Shown here piece by piece: positions 34,565 to 46,512 of a stretch of DNA of 64,000 nt (position 1 is the stretch's first letter; each line of letters opens with the position of its first letter). The DNA is from Stenocarpella maydis (Eukaryota > Ascomycota > Sordariomycetes > Diaporthales > Diaporthaceae). The DNA lies in contig NQMI01000071.1 of assembly GCA_002270565.1 (NCBI GenBank), positions 125,676 to 189,675 of the forward strand, read 5' to 3'. The position numbers and the translations under genes were made by a program. The notes beneath the pieces are model-generated. The model did not search any database and had not been told where the DNA came from. It saw nothing but the letters and a program-made list of their open reading frames with translations.

Positions 34565-37500
34565 CTAGATATAGATCATCTTGTTCCTCACTCGGGGGTG
34601 AGGAGTAATCTGGTTCTGAAGCGCGGATCTCCATTGCTCACTGAAGTCCTCCTCGGCGTCATGCTCCGCATCGCCCACTGCGGAAGCGGTGTCGGAGTGC
34701 GATGAGGGATCGTACAAATTGCCAAGGTACCGACGGGCGCGGTCGCAGGCAAGGTCTGCGTAGTATGCGGGAGTGCAGTATGAAACTGCCCTTGTGCATC
34801 GCCCGAATATGTAGTGCATGCTCTGAGTAACGTCCTCCAACGTGTCTGTAACGTTGTAACCTGGGGCACGCTGAGCTACACGGAAAATTTCATCGTGAAC
34901 CACGACATAGTGAGCAGGTCGAGCATGTCCTTGGATGGCGGAGTGCGCCTCTATATACAAATTTCAGTACTTTCAAGTGGTAATGATATTTTCAGATTCA
35001 AGTTGCAGACTTACGCAGCCAGAAGTCCCATTGGTGCGACTCGGTGATTCCACGGTCAGTGACAGTTCCGGCGACACAGTTCCCGTTGTTGTCCGCCCGG
35101 GCCTCTTCTGTGGGCCCGAAGCGCGTGTGATGGCGCTTGGTCACTATAACAATAGTGATCCGGGGAAGTCCTTGGCCTACAAGGCCATACACCTCCTCGC
35201 AAGCCTTTCGGAGAAGTGGGAGCTCCTCTTCTCTGACGGCTTCGTGCTGACCTGACGAGACCCCATCGCGAAACACTAAGAGATTCCGGGGAAGCCCGGT
35301 GTGCTTGCCTTCTGACTTCCAGAGATGCAAGTGGTGCTTCAACATTTCATCAAGTCGATCTACCATCTCTTGGCGCCGTTTCTTCTGAACGAAGGTTATT
35401 GCTGGCCATTGAGCCAAGTTTGCATTGATGTTGGCGACCGAGGCGGCAATGCTGGGCGCCCAAGTGCTTGAACGTGGATCCGGATGAGTCACGTCGATTC
35501 CCATGACCATCGTATCCTCTCTGGAGATGAAATGAAGACGTGATGGATCTATTTGCTGGTTATCGCCTCCACCTTTGAGATTGAACTTGAGCGCTATGTT
35601 GCCGAAATATTGCGGCCGGCCTCTGGATTCCACAAGCTTGTCTCCAACAGAGCATATGTTGACAAGCCCGACTCTGACGTCGCAGATATATTTGATCCTG
35701 TTGTAGAGGGCGGTATGCTTGATTGGAAGGATGATGTAGAGCAAGCTGAGTTTCTCTGAGGCCAACGTGAGCGTCTTCTCCAGAACGGGGTCGTCCACAC
35801 CACGCAATTCAAGAATTCGGCTCTTCGCGCTGGCCTCGCCGATGTCTATTCCGGCTTGTCGCAGTGACATCCGGAAGGAATTCAATGCAGTTTGGAAGAG
35901 CGTTCGATTCTGGAAGATTGGAGGGGAACCTGCAATGATGATATACACCCAGCCCCATGTTCCCCCTCGTATTGTCGCAGGTCGGCTCATTGCTAGGCCT
36001 CGAAGGTTCCAGGAAGCGGACGAATTCACTGCAGCGGATCTCCCGTTGCCGTAGTTGACTCTGGGCTTGTTCAAAATACGAGCTGGGACAATGGTGAAAT
36101 TCGGGTTTACCTCAACATTGAAGGGACGCTGGGCCGATTAGACTTGGTCAGCAAACAGCAAACTTGAGTAGTCTGGTCATAAATGTCGGGAACTCACCAA
36201 AAACTGGTTGTTGTGTGGCGACGCTCCGACCATCGAAAGTCCCTCGCGAGCAATTGACAAGGCATTCTGAGCTGGGGGAGGCTTTCGGATAGCAAAATTG
36301 ATCATCTTGCTGGTTTGTGCTGCCTCGAGCTTGACGCGAGCTCTCTGACCAACCAGTACTTGGCATACCTGCGGTGGGAGGTATACAGGTTCGGCCTTCG
36401 AGCCGACATTGACCACAGGTAGCTTCTCGTTGTCCAACTGAATGTCGTAGGCTGATTCTCAAGGCATCAGTCACACTCTAACCCTCTCGGGATGGATTGC
36501 AACTTACTTGTGTAGAAGAACTCAGATACGGTGACGTATCGCTTTTTCTCCTTTAACCAGAACAGCAATTGATTTGGACCAGCTCCGAATTCCGGTACCT
36601 TGGGAGGTTGTTCCAAACTTCTTCCATCGCTCGGAGAGGCCAGCCCTATTATTGTTCTGATGCGTGGGACCCCTCTGTAGGAGGTCTGGACCCGGACACC
36701 TTTGAGGAATTGTTCAAATTTGAAGCGGTCGTTCAACCCATGTGCTGTAAGAAGGCTAGTCAAAGGACCGGGTAGATAGAACGCGCTGCAGCAGACGTTC
36801 ACGTTGACCAAAATGCGACCTGTAGCAGGCCGGACGCTCGAAAAGAAACCCCGGATGGCCACAAGGCCACCACCCAGGATTGCACCCTGGTCCGTAGCGT
36901 TCACGACCTTCGGGAAATTCTTGTTCCCGAAAGTAACGAGATCGTCGTGGGACTTGGCGAAGTGGTTGAAGAGGACATTGAAAGCCTGGAGCGTAGCATC
37001 CTTGTCATTGAAGGAGCCGGACAAGTCTGTCGTTGTCAGGGACTCCAGCAGGCGTTGAATCGGCAATGTCTTGGTATGCATCAGCTCCACGTGGTATACT
37101 GGAGCACGAGGTCCAGGCTGAGCCTCGGACTCGGATCGATACGTGATGTTATGCCGTAGAGTAAAGTGATGGTCGAGAATGGCGCGTGAGTACAGCGTTG
37201 ACTTGAAGTCGCTGAAAATGCTCTTTGACAGCGCGACAAACTCAGGCTGCTTCAGAAAAAGCTCGACTATGCGCCTTCGTTTTCTTCCCACTGCCTCCGG
37301 TTGTATGTCGATTTGATATTGGTAAAGCACAAGTCTCGGATTAACGAGGAGGTGGAAATAATTGGCCCAGATCTTGACAGCCTCGCCCTGCTTGCCGTAA
37401 TCTGGTCGGCTAGGAAAGCGCTCTGGGGCTAAGGATAGGCCTTGGAGGTCCGGGAGCTTCTGGTACTCATTTTCGAGGTCCATGGCCCTGCCGTCGAGAG

Positions 37501-37739
37501 TAGCACGCGAGTTTCCAGGTTGCCTGATTGTGATGGTCGGAATCAGCAATGGAAATTCTTTCAAAAGCACTGTGGGGGATTTTGTACCTGTAAATCCGGC
37601 CCACCACTGCGCCCACGGGAGGTGGTCCTTGAGCACCTCCCTGCGAACCTGAGGCGTTGCTTCGAGGCTCACCGCGCCTGTGGCTTGTCTGGGAGCCACC
37701 GGCTCCTCTCGCGGACCCTGGTCCGCTTCGTTGAGACAT
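34565..37739 (-). CDS. Argonaute (QDE-2 class, RNA silencing slicer)
   Basis: The small-RNA-guided effector of RNA silencing (quelling or related pathways). Five exons fit in frame: 37,739-37,588; 37,523-36,508; 36,451-36,198; 36,128-35,015; 34,950-34,565; 973 aa. Donors are GTACAA, GTAAGT, GTGAGT and GTAAGT. The N-terminus is Gly/Ser/Gln/Arg-rich (MSQRSGPGSARG), usual for fungal Argonautes. Then come the N and linker domains, a PAZ region (about 290-400), and PIWI (about 600-940). The slicer tetrad is complete: Asp686 (GIDVTHP), Glu728 (RRQEM), Asp762 (FRDGVSSGQ) and His859 (PAHYVVV). KRHHTR of the guide 5'-end/PIWI core is present. The ORF is open further upstream in the exon-2 frame, but that reads through intron 1 and is not used. 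It coexists here with RIP-mutated repeats, so both defence routes probably operate in this fungus. Confidence 0.94.
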
Positions 37740-39040
37740 GAGTACCAGCGTGTCACTCTGCAGTGAACGTGGCGCGGATATCTTGCATTCTTTTTCGGTG
37801 GGAGGTCTGGTGGCTGTGAGCAGGCAACTCCGTTCTTCGAAGATATAACACGGTGGAAACAGGGAGTCAATGGATGGATAGAATGATGGCAAATGCTGGC
37901 AAGGGTGCTGAATGATGTTTGGAAGTTCCAGTAGGTGGGGATAACAAGGGCACAAGTAGAGATGTCCTCTGGCCCCTTTGGTACTCCAGCTCTGGTGTAG
38001 GACTGAGAAGTAGCCACCCACCAAAGGTAGCAGGTCCGAAATGCCATGGAGCAACAGTGGAAGTTGCTTGAGTAGTAGTGGAGTGAATCAGGCAGAAAAA
38101 CCACGAAAGCAGAGGAGCTGAGAGACTGACTGACTCACGTTGTATAAGTATCCCATGGCGTGCTCAAGATATACTCCAAGGCGTAGATGGTTGTGATAGG
38201 CGAAGTGGAGTCGAAAGTGCAAGGCGAAACCTATGGTGCTCGCGCTTGACCGATATGTAATGATTCCATAATTAAAAAGTACGATAAATTATGAAGTTTT
38301 CCGGGACGGACCCCTCAGAAGGGCTTCTTTGGTCAGGCAGCTTGGTAGAAAAAAGAGGGAGGGAGGAGGTTGTCCCGATTACTTGGAAGCTGACTGCGAC
38401 AGCAAAAAAAAGGGGGGGGGGTCCTCGGGAAAGACCCTTTCGAAGGCCGAGAGAATTTGAAAGTCTGTGCAAAATAAGCACCTGGCTAGATGGTGCGCGC
38501 CTTGGCCTAACGCTGGGGACGAGGGCTGGAAATCAGAACCACATTGAGGCAAGGGCTATGTGAGGCAGAAACAGTCCTGGCTGAGATGTGAGAAAGCCTG
38601 ACGGCTCTTCCGGTGCGGTTCTGATTGAACTGCGGAGCTCAAACAACGCTCACTATGCGTCGAACTGGGTATCAAGGACTTCCAACTACCTGGACAGGTA
38701 ACACTTTGTTAGCTTCACTGAGCAGAAACAGAATGGTCTGTGTACCTAGGTACGAGGGACTTTGCGCATGTGGGATTGAGAGGACATCAGAACGTATGCC
38801 CATCGCAGTGGAAATGTTTGGGAGCTTGTGGTATACATCAGATATCCTTTGCCAGCAGTACGTTGTACAGTATGTCTTTCAATCTGTCCTACACGTGTAC
38901 CTACCTAGGTACATACCTAAATAGGTCAGTAGGTATATATGGAAGTACCTAGGTAGGTACCCAGATAGGTTCTCCATTGCTCCCACCCTGCAACCCGCCG
39001 TGTTCAGCAAAAACCCCGAACCTATTTAGACTTGCTCTTC
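37740..39040. other. Intergenic upstream of Argonaute
   Basis: The first 300 bp is the presumed Argonaute promoter/leader. An A-run followed by a G-run lies near 38,404-38,420. From 38,743 to 38,955 there are three TACCTAGGTA palindromes (38,743, 38,902 and 38,946) among other TACC/GGTA words. No gene supported. Confidence 0.5.
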
Positions 39041-40235
39041 TTAAACCTCTCCACGGTGCAGGTCTGCAGGCACAGGCTTGCTTCTTGGTTTGACCAGACG
39101 ACTGAGGTCTCCCACGGGTAGCTGAAAGGGAAAGTCGACGGACTCGAGAACAATGGCGAAGAGTATCCACCAGCCCGCTGCGCAACACACAAATGCACAT
39201 GCTCCACTAGCCTGGTAACTGTAAGTCGTCTGGCAATCTTCGGATTCGATACGCATTTTTGAGACACACAGGGGGCCAACTTACGATGACAAAATCATTG
39301 GCCGTCGAAGCATTTCCCGAAAAGTCATCTGCGAGCAGCCAATACGCAACAGTCAACAAGGAAAAGGTGAGAACCAGAGCCAGAAAGATGATCACGAAGC
39401 AGACATTAGTACGGAACGCGCAGACGAGGAATATGAACGACAAGACTCCCATGAAGACGAGGAAGAACCCTACGAGGACGCGAATGTGCGTCAACAACCG
39501 TCAGCCCGAGACCTCTGATGCGAGCGCACGAAAAGACTGCCTATGTTTGAAGTGTATGAACATTGTGGTAGCTTACCATATCCAGCGTTGAACGCCTGCG
39601 TAGTGAGACCGACAGAAGCATCTTGTCCTACTGGAGCAAACGACGAAAATGCGGCAAAAGATGGGTTGAGAGTGCCCCCTAGAGACAAGAAGAAGGCGCC
39701 AAATGTACAAAACACGACGGAGGGGAAAGTGTTTCCAAGCACGAACTCGAGGAGCCCAGTGGTGAATTGGAGCAAGCCGCCAAAGAAGAAGAACTGCGGA
39801 CTAGAGGGGGTCAATATTGCCGACCATTGTGTTGTGTTACAGTCAACAACGACTCACATTCCGTTCGCAGCACTGCTAGCCGCGCCTCTCCATTGCATCA
39901 GATTGCAAGACAAGGGAGTCAGAGCCAGCAAGAAACCGACGAGACCACTGTCGCGTTCATTGGGTCAGCCATTTATGTATGGATCGCATGAAAGAGAAGG
40001 AGCATTATATCACATGGTTAGCAAAACTTACTTACATGGGAGTGGGATTACCAAAGGCTGTCCTAAACTGGCCGCTGACATCGGTCTTGGGGGCAAGGTA
40101 CAGCTTCTCGAACAATTCTGCCGATATAGAGACGGCACCAGTCGTCCTAGCCTCCTGCAAGGTGGCACCTATATCATCGTGGTAGTCAAAACGAGACTCT
40201 TGCATATCGGGCTTCGAAGTATTGCGGCCAGGCAT
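39041..40235 (-). CDS. GPR1/FUN34/YaaH family acetate/ammonium transporter
   Basis: Plasma-membrane protein of the family that includes yeast Ady2/Ato and E. coli SatP, which move acetate and are linked to ammonium export. Five exons: 40,235-40,036; 39,947-39,858; 39,800-39,577; 39,469-39,285; 39,211-39,041; total 289 aa with all phases consistent. After a polar N-terminus (MPGRNTSKPDMQ) comes the family signature NPTPIGLVGF, split by intron 1. Six hydrophobic segments follow: GFLLALTPLS, FFFFGGLLQF, VVFCTFGAFF, FFLVFMGVLSF, VIIFLALVLTF and WWILFAIVLES. The cytosolic tail is short and basic. Four introns in under 900 coding bases is typical of the family in Sordariomycetes. All features look intact. 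Confidence 0.93.
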
Positions 40236-41494
40236 GGTTTTTCGAGTGGGAGGCAGGACCAGGTTTCGATACGTCAGGTACTTAAGTAAGCAGGACTTGG
40301 TGCAAAAATGTGAAGACTGCTCTGGCTTACGACCAGCATGTGCAAATTAGGCAACGTGAAGCGAACTGGAGAGATCCGAGATCTATTATGAGGAGGCCCA
40401 ACAGCCCGGGATTCGGGTACTTGTACTTAAGTAGGCCTGCGACTCGAGGACACAGGGCTGGATCGACAATGCTCCTCAACACATTGAGTTTGGCGAGAGG
40501 CGTGGCCTGTAAGGACTAACCCACACGAGACGTGCGTGCCATTGGTCGGCTGCCAGCGGACATTCGTCAAAGTAACTGCTCCGCGAGTCCGGTTAGGATC
40601 CAGTCCCCCTTGACCCGTGGGCTCCTCTCGCTCAACAGGGGCTGAGTGGGCTAGGGTAACCTTACGGCCGATGCGCCCCCTCTTGAAGCCGCACTGAGCG
40701 TCTACTAGTCGATTGACACCAAGGGGGCCAGAACACGGGGGACGTTCTCACGGGCTGGTTCCGGACTACGCCAACTTGCTTGCGAATAGGAACAATTGGA
40801 TCTAGGGAAAACTGCCCTCAAACCAGTATGGTGATCACATCGTGATAATCGATTGCTATACAGTAGCATGTAAAGGCCCTCCTGTGCTGTGGGAATCCAT
40901 CTGGCGTTGAGCCGGCCTCCTCACGAGTCCTGAGACATCAGATAAGGTTGTGAAGAAGACTAAGACCCCATGAAGAAAGCCTGACTCCGACAGCTGCAGA
41001 TGGCAAGGGGTTTGCCAAGAAAACTAGCCCGGGGTTAGAATCTGGGGTAAGTTTGTCCAATAAGAGTTAGCCCTCGGAGACATGGCAGTGAGGATCGGGC
41101 AGGCGGATAGGTCGTATGATGGCTGCGGCTTATAGCGCCGTCCACGTACCATATAAGCCAACTTGCCCGCATTAAGCAATCTGCGGATCCGCAGGTTCAA
41201 TTTCCGCCCGGAGCACAGGAGGTCAAGTTTTGAGGGTTCCGGGTAGCCCGGGGCTGACTAGTTGAGCGCTGCCAAGGTATCATGGTTCACAACGCTCGTT
41301 TTTGGACAACACGATAATGGGGAAGGGATGGATTGAAGAGTGAGTATTCAGACGAACTGCCAAACCAGTACTTAAAGGCTGTATACAATGCTGAATCGGT
41401 GTGTAATAAAGAAGATCCAAACACAATCTGTCTAAACAAGTCTTCATGCAGCTATCCAGACCCGGGACGCCATCAGAAACGAGTACTGCCTTCT
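40236..41494. other. Intergenic, no gene supported
   Basis: About 1.2 kb between the start of the transporter and the 3' end of the Rds1-like gene, both on the minus strand, so it contains the transporter promoter. GC-normal, with only short chance ORFs. A tRNA T-arm-like string near 41,191-41,207 did not extend into a cloverleaf. Confidence 0.5.
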
Positions 41495-42659
41495 CTACAT
41501 CTTGTCATTCACCTGGATCAAACCAGGCGCAGCCAAGGTGGCCATGACAATATCACCAGGCGTTGAGAAGTCCGCCTTTGTTGTCAAAGCCGCCACAGAC
41601 AGGCCCTCCATGTCATTCGCTGAGAATGGAAACGCCGCCTCAAAGTTGGCCTTCTTGCCGTCCCAGGAGACATTCGTCACCGGCTGGCTGACGGGGACGT
41701 TCTGCCCTGTCAGGTAGGTGACATACAGCCCATCGGCGGGACCACCGATATACTTCTCGGCATCCGCCACGCCTTCCAGATCAGCCTCGAAGGCCAGCGT
41801 CTGGTCCTGCGCCTCCACGTCTAGGCCGTCCGAGCCGCTGAGTACACTCAAGGGCGGGAATATAGGGATGTCGATCTGGCCCACGTCAAACGGGCAGCTC
41901 TCCACGAAGCCCTGCAGCGCGCTGAAGGCGAATGCGGCGACAGACGTGGTGAGGAACGGTTTCTCGCTCGGCTTGAGGCCCAGGAATGTCCTGTACCAGC
42001 CGTTCTGCTCGCCCTCCTGTCCTATGACGGACGCCACGCCGCGCACCGGGCCTGCGTCTCCATTGGAAGCCAGGAGCTGCGAGGCATCCTGCAGCGTACC
42101 GAGGACGAGGGCAGTAAAGGTCTCGGCGAGGGTGATTGCTGAGTTGATGTCGGCGGAGGGGAATTTGTACGAGCACGGCGGAGGGGCGAAGGCTTGGAAC
42201 TTTGTGAGGACGTTGTGGGCGTTGATGGCATGTAGCTCTTCTTGCTGTGCAGGAGGTCAGTTAATCATACGTATCGGTATGGCGGGCAGGAAGTTATCTT
42301 ACTGCCTTGACTGTTTCTAGGATTGAGAGTAGCCCGGCTCTCTCCTCCTGGTCCTCTAACTGGAACCCCGGGGCATTGTTGGTGATGTTGTCGATGAGCG
42401 ATGAGAAAAAGGCCACCTCAAAGTTCTCGTTGAAGGCGATGAGCTGGAAGGCGGTCAAACTGCTACTGGCAAGCTTCGGCGGAGGAGGAGCGTTGGATAG
42501 CTGGCCGTCCGCCTTTTGCTGGATAGCTGCCAGTTGTTCTGGGCTTGGGTTGGGAAACCCATCGCCTGCAGGTGTACTGTAGGACCGAGGAATGGCCGGT
42601 GCTGCGGCTGTCACTCCTGCCAAAAAGGCGAGAGGCTTCAACATTTGGGCGAGATGCAT
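41495..42659 (-). CDS. Rds1/LsdA-like secreted ferritin-fold protein
   Basis: Two exons, 42,659-42,303 and 42,244-41,495, separated by a 58-bp GTAAGA-CACAG intron; 368 aa. It starts with a signal peptide (LKPLAFLAGVTAAAPA, cleavage likely near residue 22) and a proline-rich linker. The helical part carries FNENFEVAFF and, just after the splice, an E-x2-H pair (QEELHAINAHN), the layout of ferritin-like di-metal helices. The beta-rich C-terminal half resembles stress-response protein Rds1 of fission yeast and the sexual-development protein LsdA of Aspergillus. These families are induced by stress or development and are of unknown biochemical role. No GPI signal is seen at the end (VNDKM). The choice of start gives the only good signal peptide; the ORF is open upstream but that part is not signal-like. 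Confidence 0.88.
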
Positions 42660-43380
42660 TGCAAAAGTGTCGTTCGGCCAGTGGCAGATTCTAAGAGGGA
42701 AAAGGAAGTAGTCGATGTGGTTGGTACACGACAGAATTAAAGATGATGTCTTTCTTGGCCAAACATCCCACTGTCGAAACAAGAAACAGGACCGGCTTTT
42801 ATTTACAATCCACCCCATCGTAATGCTCTACTAACGGCTGGTCTGCTGCCGTTCTGAACGGGTCGAATTTACTATGATCGTGGCTGATGCTCACGGAGTC
42901 CCGGAAGGGCATACCTCAGCCCTTGTCCTTTGTGAAGAACATGGGTTTCTCAGAAGGGAGAATGACAAGCCGTGCTCGCTCCGGCTGAGACCCTCAACTG
43001 AAGCGGGTCTCGCTGACGAGGCGGTGCGGAGTGCCACTAACTGCAGATGGGCGTTGGAGGGGCTCATATGGCTAACAAACCAATGAATCCAGGTCTGATA
43101 GGTCTAGTTAAGCGCCAGTGAGCATCACGGGCCAGTTTCTTACCGGATGGCTGGGCTGGCGTGGCTAGGCTCGGGAGGCTCACCTTCCGGGCTTGTAGGC
43201 GGGTAAGCGCTAGGCGCCGGGTACTGGGCCAGCTGTATCTAAATCTGGCCGTTGACCAGGACAATCCAAACTTTAATATCTGCAGCATGCAGGGGTCCAT
43301 TTTCTTATTTTGTTTGCTGAGGACACCTTGAGTGCAGTCTGGATGATAATTGAAGTAAGGGTGGTGTGACCAGTTAATCA
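42660..43380. other. Intergenic upstream of Rds1-like gene
   Basis: GC-normal DNA with promoter function presumed near 42,660-42,850. No gene, RNA or repeat recognised. Confidence 0.45.
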
Positions 43381-44528
43381 TTTCAGTAACGTGGGCGGCC
43401 CAGCTTCAGGTTAGCCCTGATATTAAACCTAACATAAATGCTACAAGCAAATCCTTCATATTGTATAAAACTTAATAATCATTCATATATTATAGGATTT
43501 AGTATGAATAAGCTACTCCGCTGAATATTTAATTATTTGGTCTACTCATGTGGTGCTACAAGAAAACAGGTGCGCATTGCCAAAATTTGGTACCCTATGG
43601 CCCTCATCGAACTCTGGGAGGGCACCAATTTTACCCGATTTCTTGACTTTGTTTCTTCTGGGGGGNNNNNNNNNNACACATTTGCTAAGAATACTTATAC
43701 TTACTTAGCTACTCCGACATGAACGCCGCTTGCAAGCTCGGGTCACTGCCGTCCGTACTTAATCAGGAATCCAGCATCAATATACACAAACCCCACTGAC
43801 ATACTTTCATCTCAAGCTGCTCCAATTTGGGTGGCAAATAATAGATGCATTTGGCATGTACTTATGCAACCGGCATTTTTGTTATTCGCCCAGAATAGTC
43901 TATAAACGGGATCTTGACACACCACACGCCCAGACGGTTCGCCAGAATTCTCGGCCTCTGATTGGTAATAATATTTGCATTCTAATTAGTCCGTGGGAGA
44001 ACCCTAACTTAGAGAGCTCAGGGGCCTGGGTTGGCCTCTGGGGGCGCTTCCTCTGGGCATATAGAGGGCCCTCCTCTGGGTATATAGAGGGCCGTCTCTC
44101 TTGGCACTTGAGGTTCATTCCTCTGGCGCTTGAATGGCCCTATGGGGTGGCGTGGAGGGGGTTTGCTGGAGGATTGAGCGGAGTGAGGGATAAAGGCGAA
44201 CCGCCTCCATGCCTATTTAAGCCATAGTACCTAAATATTGGACGAATAGCTCCCAGGGCCCCGGCCGGGCCTTTCCACCTGGTATTAACAAGCCCACAGC
44301 CACAGGTGTGGATATCTTGGGCCAGGCGGCAAAGAGGACCATCCTAGAGCTATTCCTATCAGGGGTAACTAGGAGACCTTGGGAGTGTATCAATGTTAAT
44401 ACCCCATAATAAAATAGACCTTGGGGCCGCTGGCTCAATTGTCAGCCCTAGTATCTACATTCTATTGCCAGCCTGAAGCAATCGTCAACTTGCCAATCGT
44501 CAACTCGCACACCCAGCGGCCCAGGGAT
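43381..44528. repeat. AT-rich accessory patch with assembly gap
   Basis: Composition drops to AT-rich at about 43,420-43,540. A run of ten Ns (43,666-43,675) after a G-run marks an assembly gap. At 44,050-44,070 and 44,073-44,093 the 21-bp word CCTCTGGG-Y-ATATAGAGGGCC is tandemly repeated, just upstream of TATTTAA at about 44,213. This may be an LTR or promoter of a degraded element, but no coding domain was identified. Confidence 0.45.
43666..43675. other. Assembly gap (10 N)
   Basis: Ten consecutive unspecified bases preceded by five Gs. The true gap length is unknown. Any ORF crossing it is unreliable. Confidence 0.98.
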
Positions 44529-44575
44529 CAGTGGAGCGGGATGTGTATCTTGCATGCTTCGCGTGCGAGATATGC
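44529..44575 (+). repeat. Left inverted repeat of candidate element
   Basis: Pairs with 46,513-46,559. Contains the palindrome GCATGC-TTC-GCGTGC. The right copy has GAA in place of TTC, so the loop, not the stem, differs. Confidence 0.65.
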
Positions 44576-46061
44576 TGGCCCACTCCGTTGCTGGGACCAC
44601 GGCGGCGGCGGCTACCACCCCGGGAAGACTGGGTTGATGATATCTGGGACTGAGGCAGGAAACCATTATTACCATTATCTCGCTTGCCCTCGTCTTGAGT
44701 ACCCTGGGTGAGCTGATGAATGCACTCACGGCAGTAGTTAACAGGATCCTCATTAGCTACGGGGCGGAACTCAGTAAGAGGAAACTCATGAAGGCAACCG
44801 ATATAGATCGACCTAGACTGGTTGTCCCAGGGGGTTGGCTGCTCTTTATTGTTGATATCATCACAGTAGATGCAGATCTCCGGGTGAGTGCTGCTTTGTA
44901 GCTGAGGGTGGCGGTGAATGCTATAGGTTGAATACTCAAACTAGTCGCCATTGTTATCACCACCTGGAATACTTACAGCAGCTTGCTGCTGGCTGAGGAA
45001 GGCCTGGGTTGGTTGTGTAGGGTCTGGGATCTTACTGTGGTGATGCTGGTGCTGGTGCTTATGCTGCTCAGTAAGACGATGATTATGAGTATGCTGCTTG
45101 GCATCAGTATATCCTTTAATGCGTCCACGATGGTGGAACAGCTTAGAGAGCTTATGATGAATGCTAGTCTGGCCTTTAAAGATCTGAGAAGTAGGCCTGT
45201 TATGATTAACGCTAGAACCTGATATGCCTCGGCTTGGGAGGATTGACCCGTGTTGGGGATGTTGGCCATGGGTTGGCAAAGTGCTGTGACTGTACCTTGG
45301 CTGCCTGGTTGGGGACTCTATCTTAACCTTGCTGCTGGTAGGTTGGCTTGATAGCGGGGCAACTTTGATAACTTCCTGTGTGGCTCGGGCAAGTGGATGA
45401 TACCCAGAAGTAGCAGGCTCCTTATGCTAACTGGGTTGTATGGTGAGACTGGGTGCTAGGTGATGGGGCTGAAGATGAGCCGGGTGCTGGGACTCTTGGT
45501 GTTTAGCAGGGTTAGCACCCTTAGGAGGGGATATTGATTCTGTAGCTGCCCGATGATGAGGTAGAGAGAGGGCGGAAAGGGCCTGCTGAATAGTAGATCC
45601 TTGGGATTATAGAGTGTTTAGCAGAAATTTCTGTAGATGAGGATGGGGGGTCTTGCCTTTATAGCCTGGTGGGCAGACCGATAGGTAAAGCAGTTCTTTA
45701 CTGGCTGCTTGCTGTGCTTTGGGGTAAACTGTGTGAGGGATTTGATGTTCTGGTAGCTATGATACTGCTTGGTGACGCCCTTGATCTTATAGTTGTAGAT
45801 CTTGCTGTTGTTACGAGCATTGCGTTTGTGGGGTTTGAAAGGGTCCTTACTACTGCCCGGCGGGTTGGGAGGAGGAGGGCCAGTAGCGGCTGATATGCTG
45901 AGTATAGCTGTAAAGATTGCAGGAGGATATTTTGGTAATGGGAATTGCTTCTGATGATGGAAATTAGTTAATAAGGAAAGAATTGGATATAGGTTAGAGG
46001 AAAAAAGTTGATATTGATGGTTAACATTGGTGGGAATAGTAGTGTGCAGGAAGCAAACCAT
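44530..46061 (-). pseudogene. Protein with two related zinc-ribbon-like cysteine modules, broken
   Basis: From ATG 46,061 the minus strand encodes a hydrophobic then Pro-rich start and a first module (YHSYQNIKSLTQFTPK, then PVKNCFTYRSAHQ), ending at a stop at 45,618. In another frame it continues, through TAA/TAG codons at 45.6, 45.4 and 44.94 kb, as a Pro/Gln/His-rich linker (KHQHQHHH stretch). A second module follows (CIYCDD, CLHEFPLTEFRP, PVNYCRECIHQ). The two modules share the pattern C-x-LTxFxP-x-PVxxCxxCxxxHQ, so they appear duplicated; tyrosines in module 1 sit where module 2 has cysteines (TGY to TAY, RIP-like). The frame runs into the left inverted repeat. Function unknown: possibly a zinc-binding protein of the element. 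Not an intact gene. Confidence 0.5.
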
Positions 46062-46512
46062 CTGTAGTAGGCACTAGTAGCTGCAGCCCCTGGCTGACTA
46101 AGCAACCCAAGCACGCTCTATATTAACCACGCCTCTTTATTATTAACACCATAGAAACTGCTAAATGATATGAATTAACTGTTTTAAAGCAACTTAGTAA
46201 TAGATTTAGTCTGTTCTGAAGGCATTCTTTTGTTATTTCTAGGGGATTCCCCCCTAGGACCCCCTGCCTGCGGTGCTGAGCCTGCAGCGCCTTACCACGC
46301 CCCCTTCCGGCCCACGCCCCCTTTCAGCTCGCGCCTTCCTCTTTAACAACGGACGATTTTCAACAACATATCTTCTTAACAATTTCCTCTCAGCTAAATA
46401 CTTTCAGAGGTACATCATTATTAACCAATCAAGACTCGAGGATTCTCAACGGACCAATCCAGACTCAGATAACTTTCGGGTAATTACACTGGGTAAGAAC
46501 GCTACGCGGGCC

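Noticed and set aside
36467..38104. 545-aa minus ORF apparently extending the Argonaute N-terminus to 38,104
   Set aside because: It reads through intron 1. The Gly/Ser/Arg-rich start at 37,739 joins exon 2 by a proper GT-AG splice and matches the usual N-terminus of the family.
41191..41207. tRNA T-arm-like string (GCAGGTTCAATTTCCGC)
   Set aside because: No acceptor, D or anticodon arm could be folded at the correct distances, and the T stem has a mismatch.
43537..43722. 61-aa ORF crossing the N gap
   Set aside because: It includes unknown residues from the gap and has no recognisable domain.
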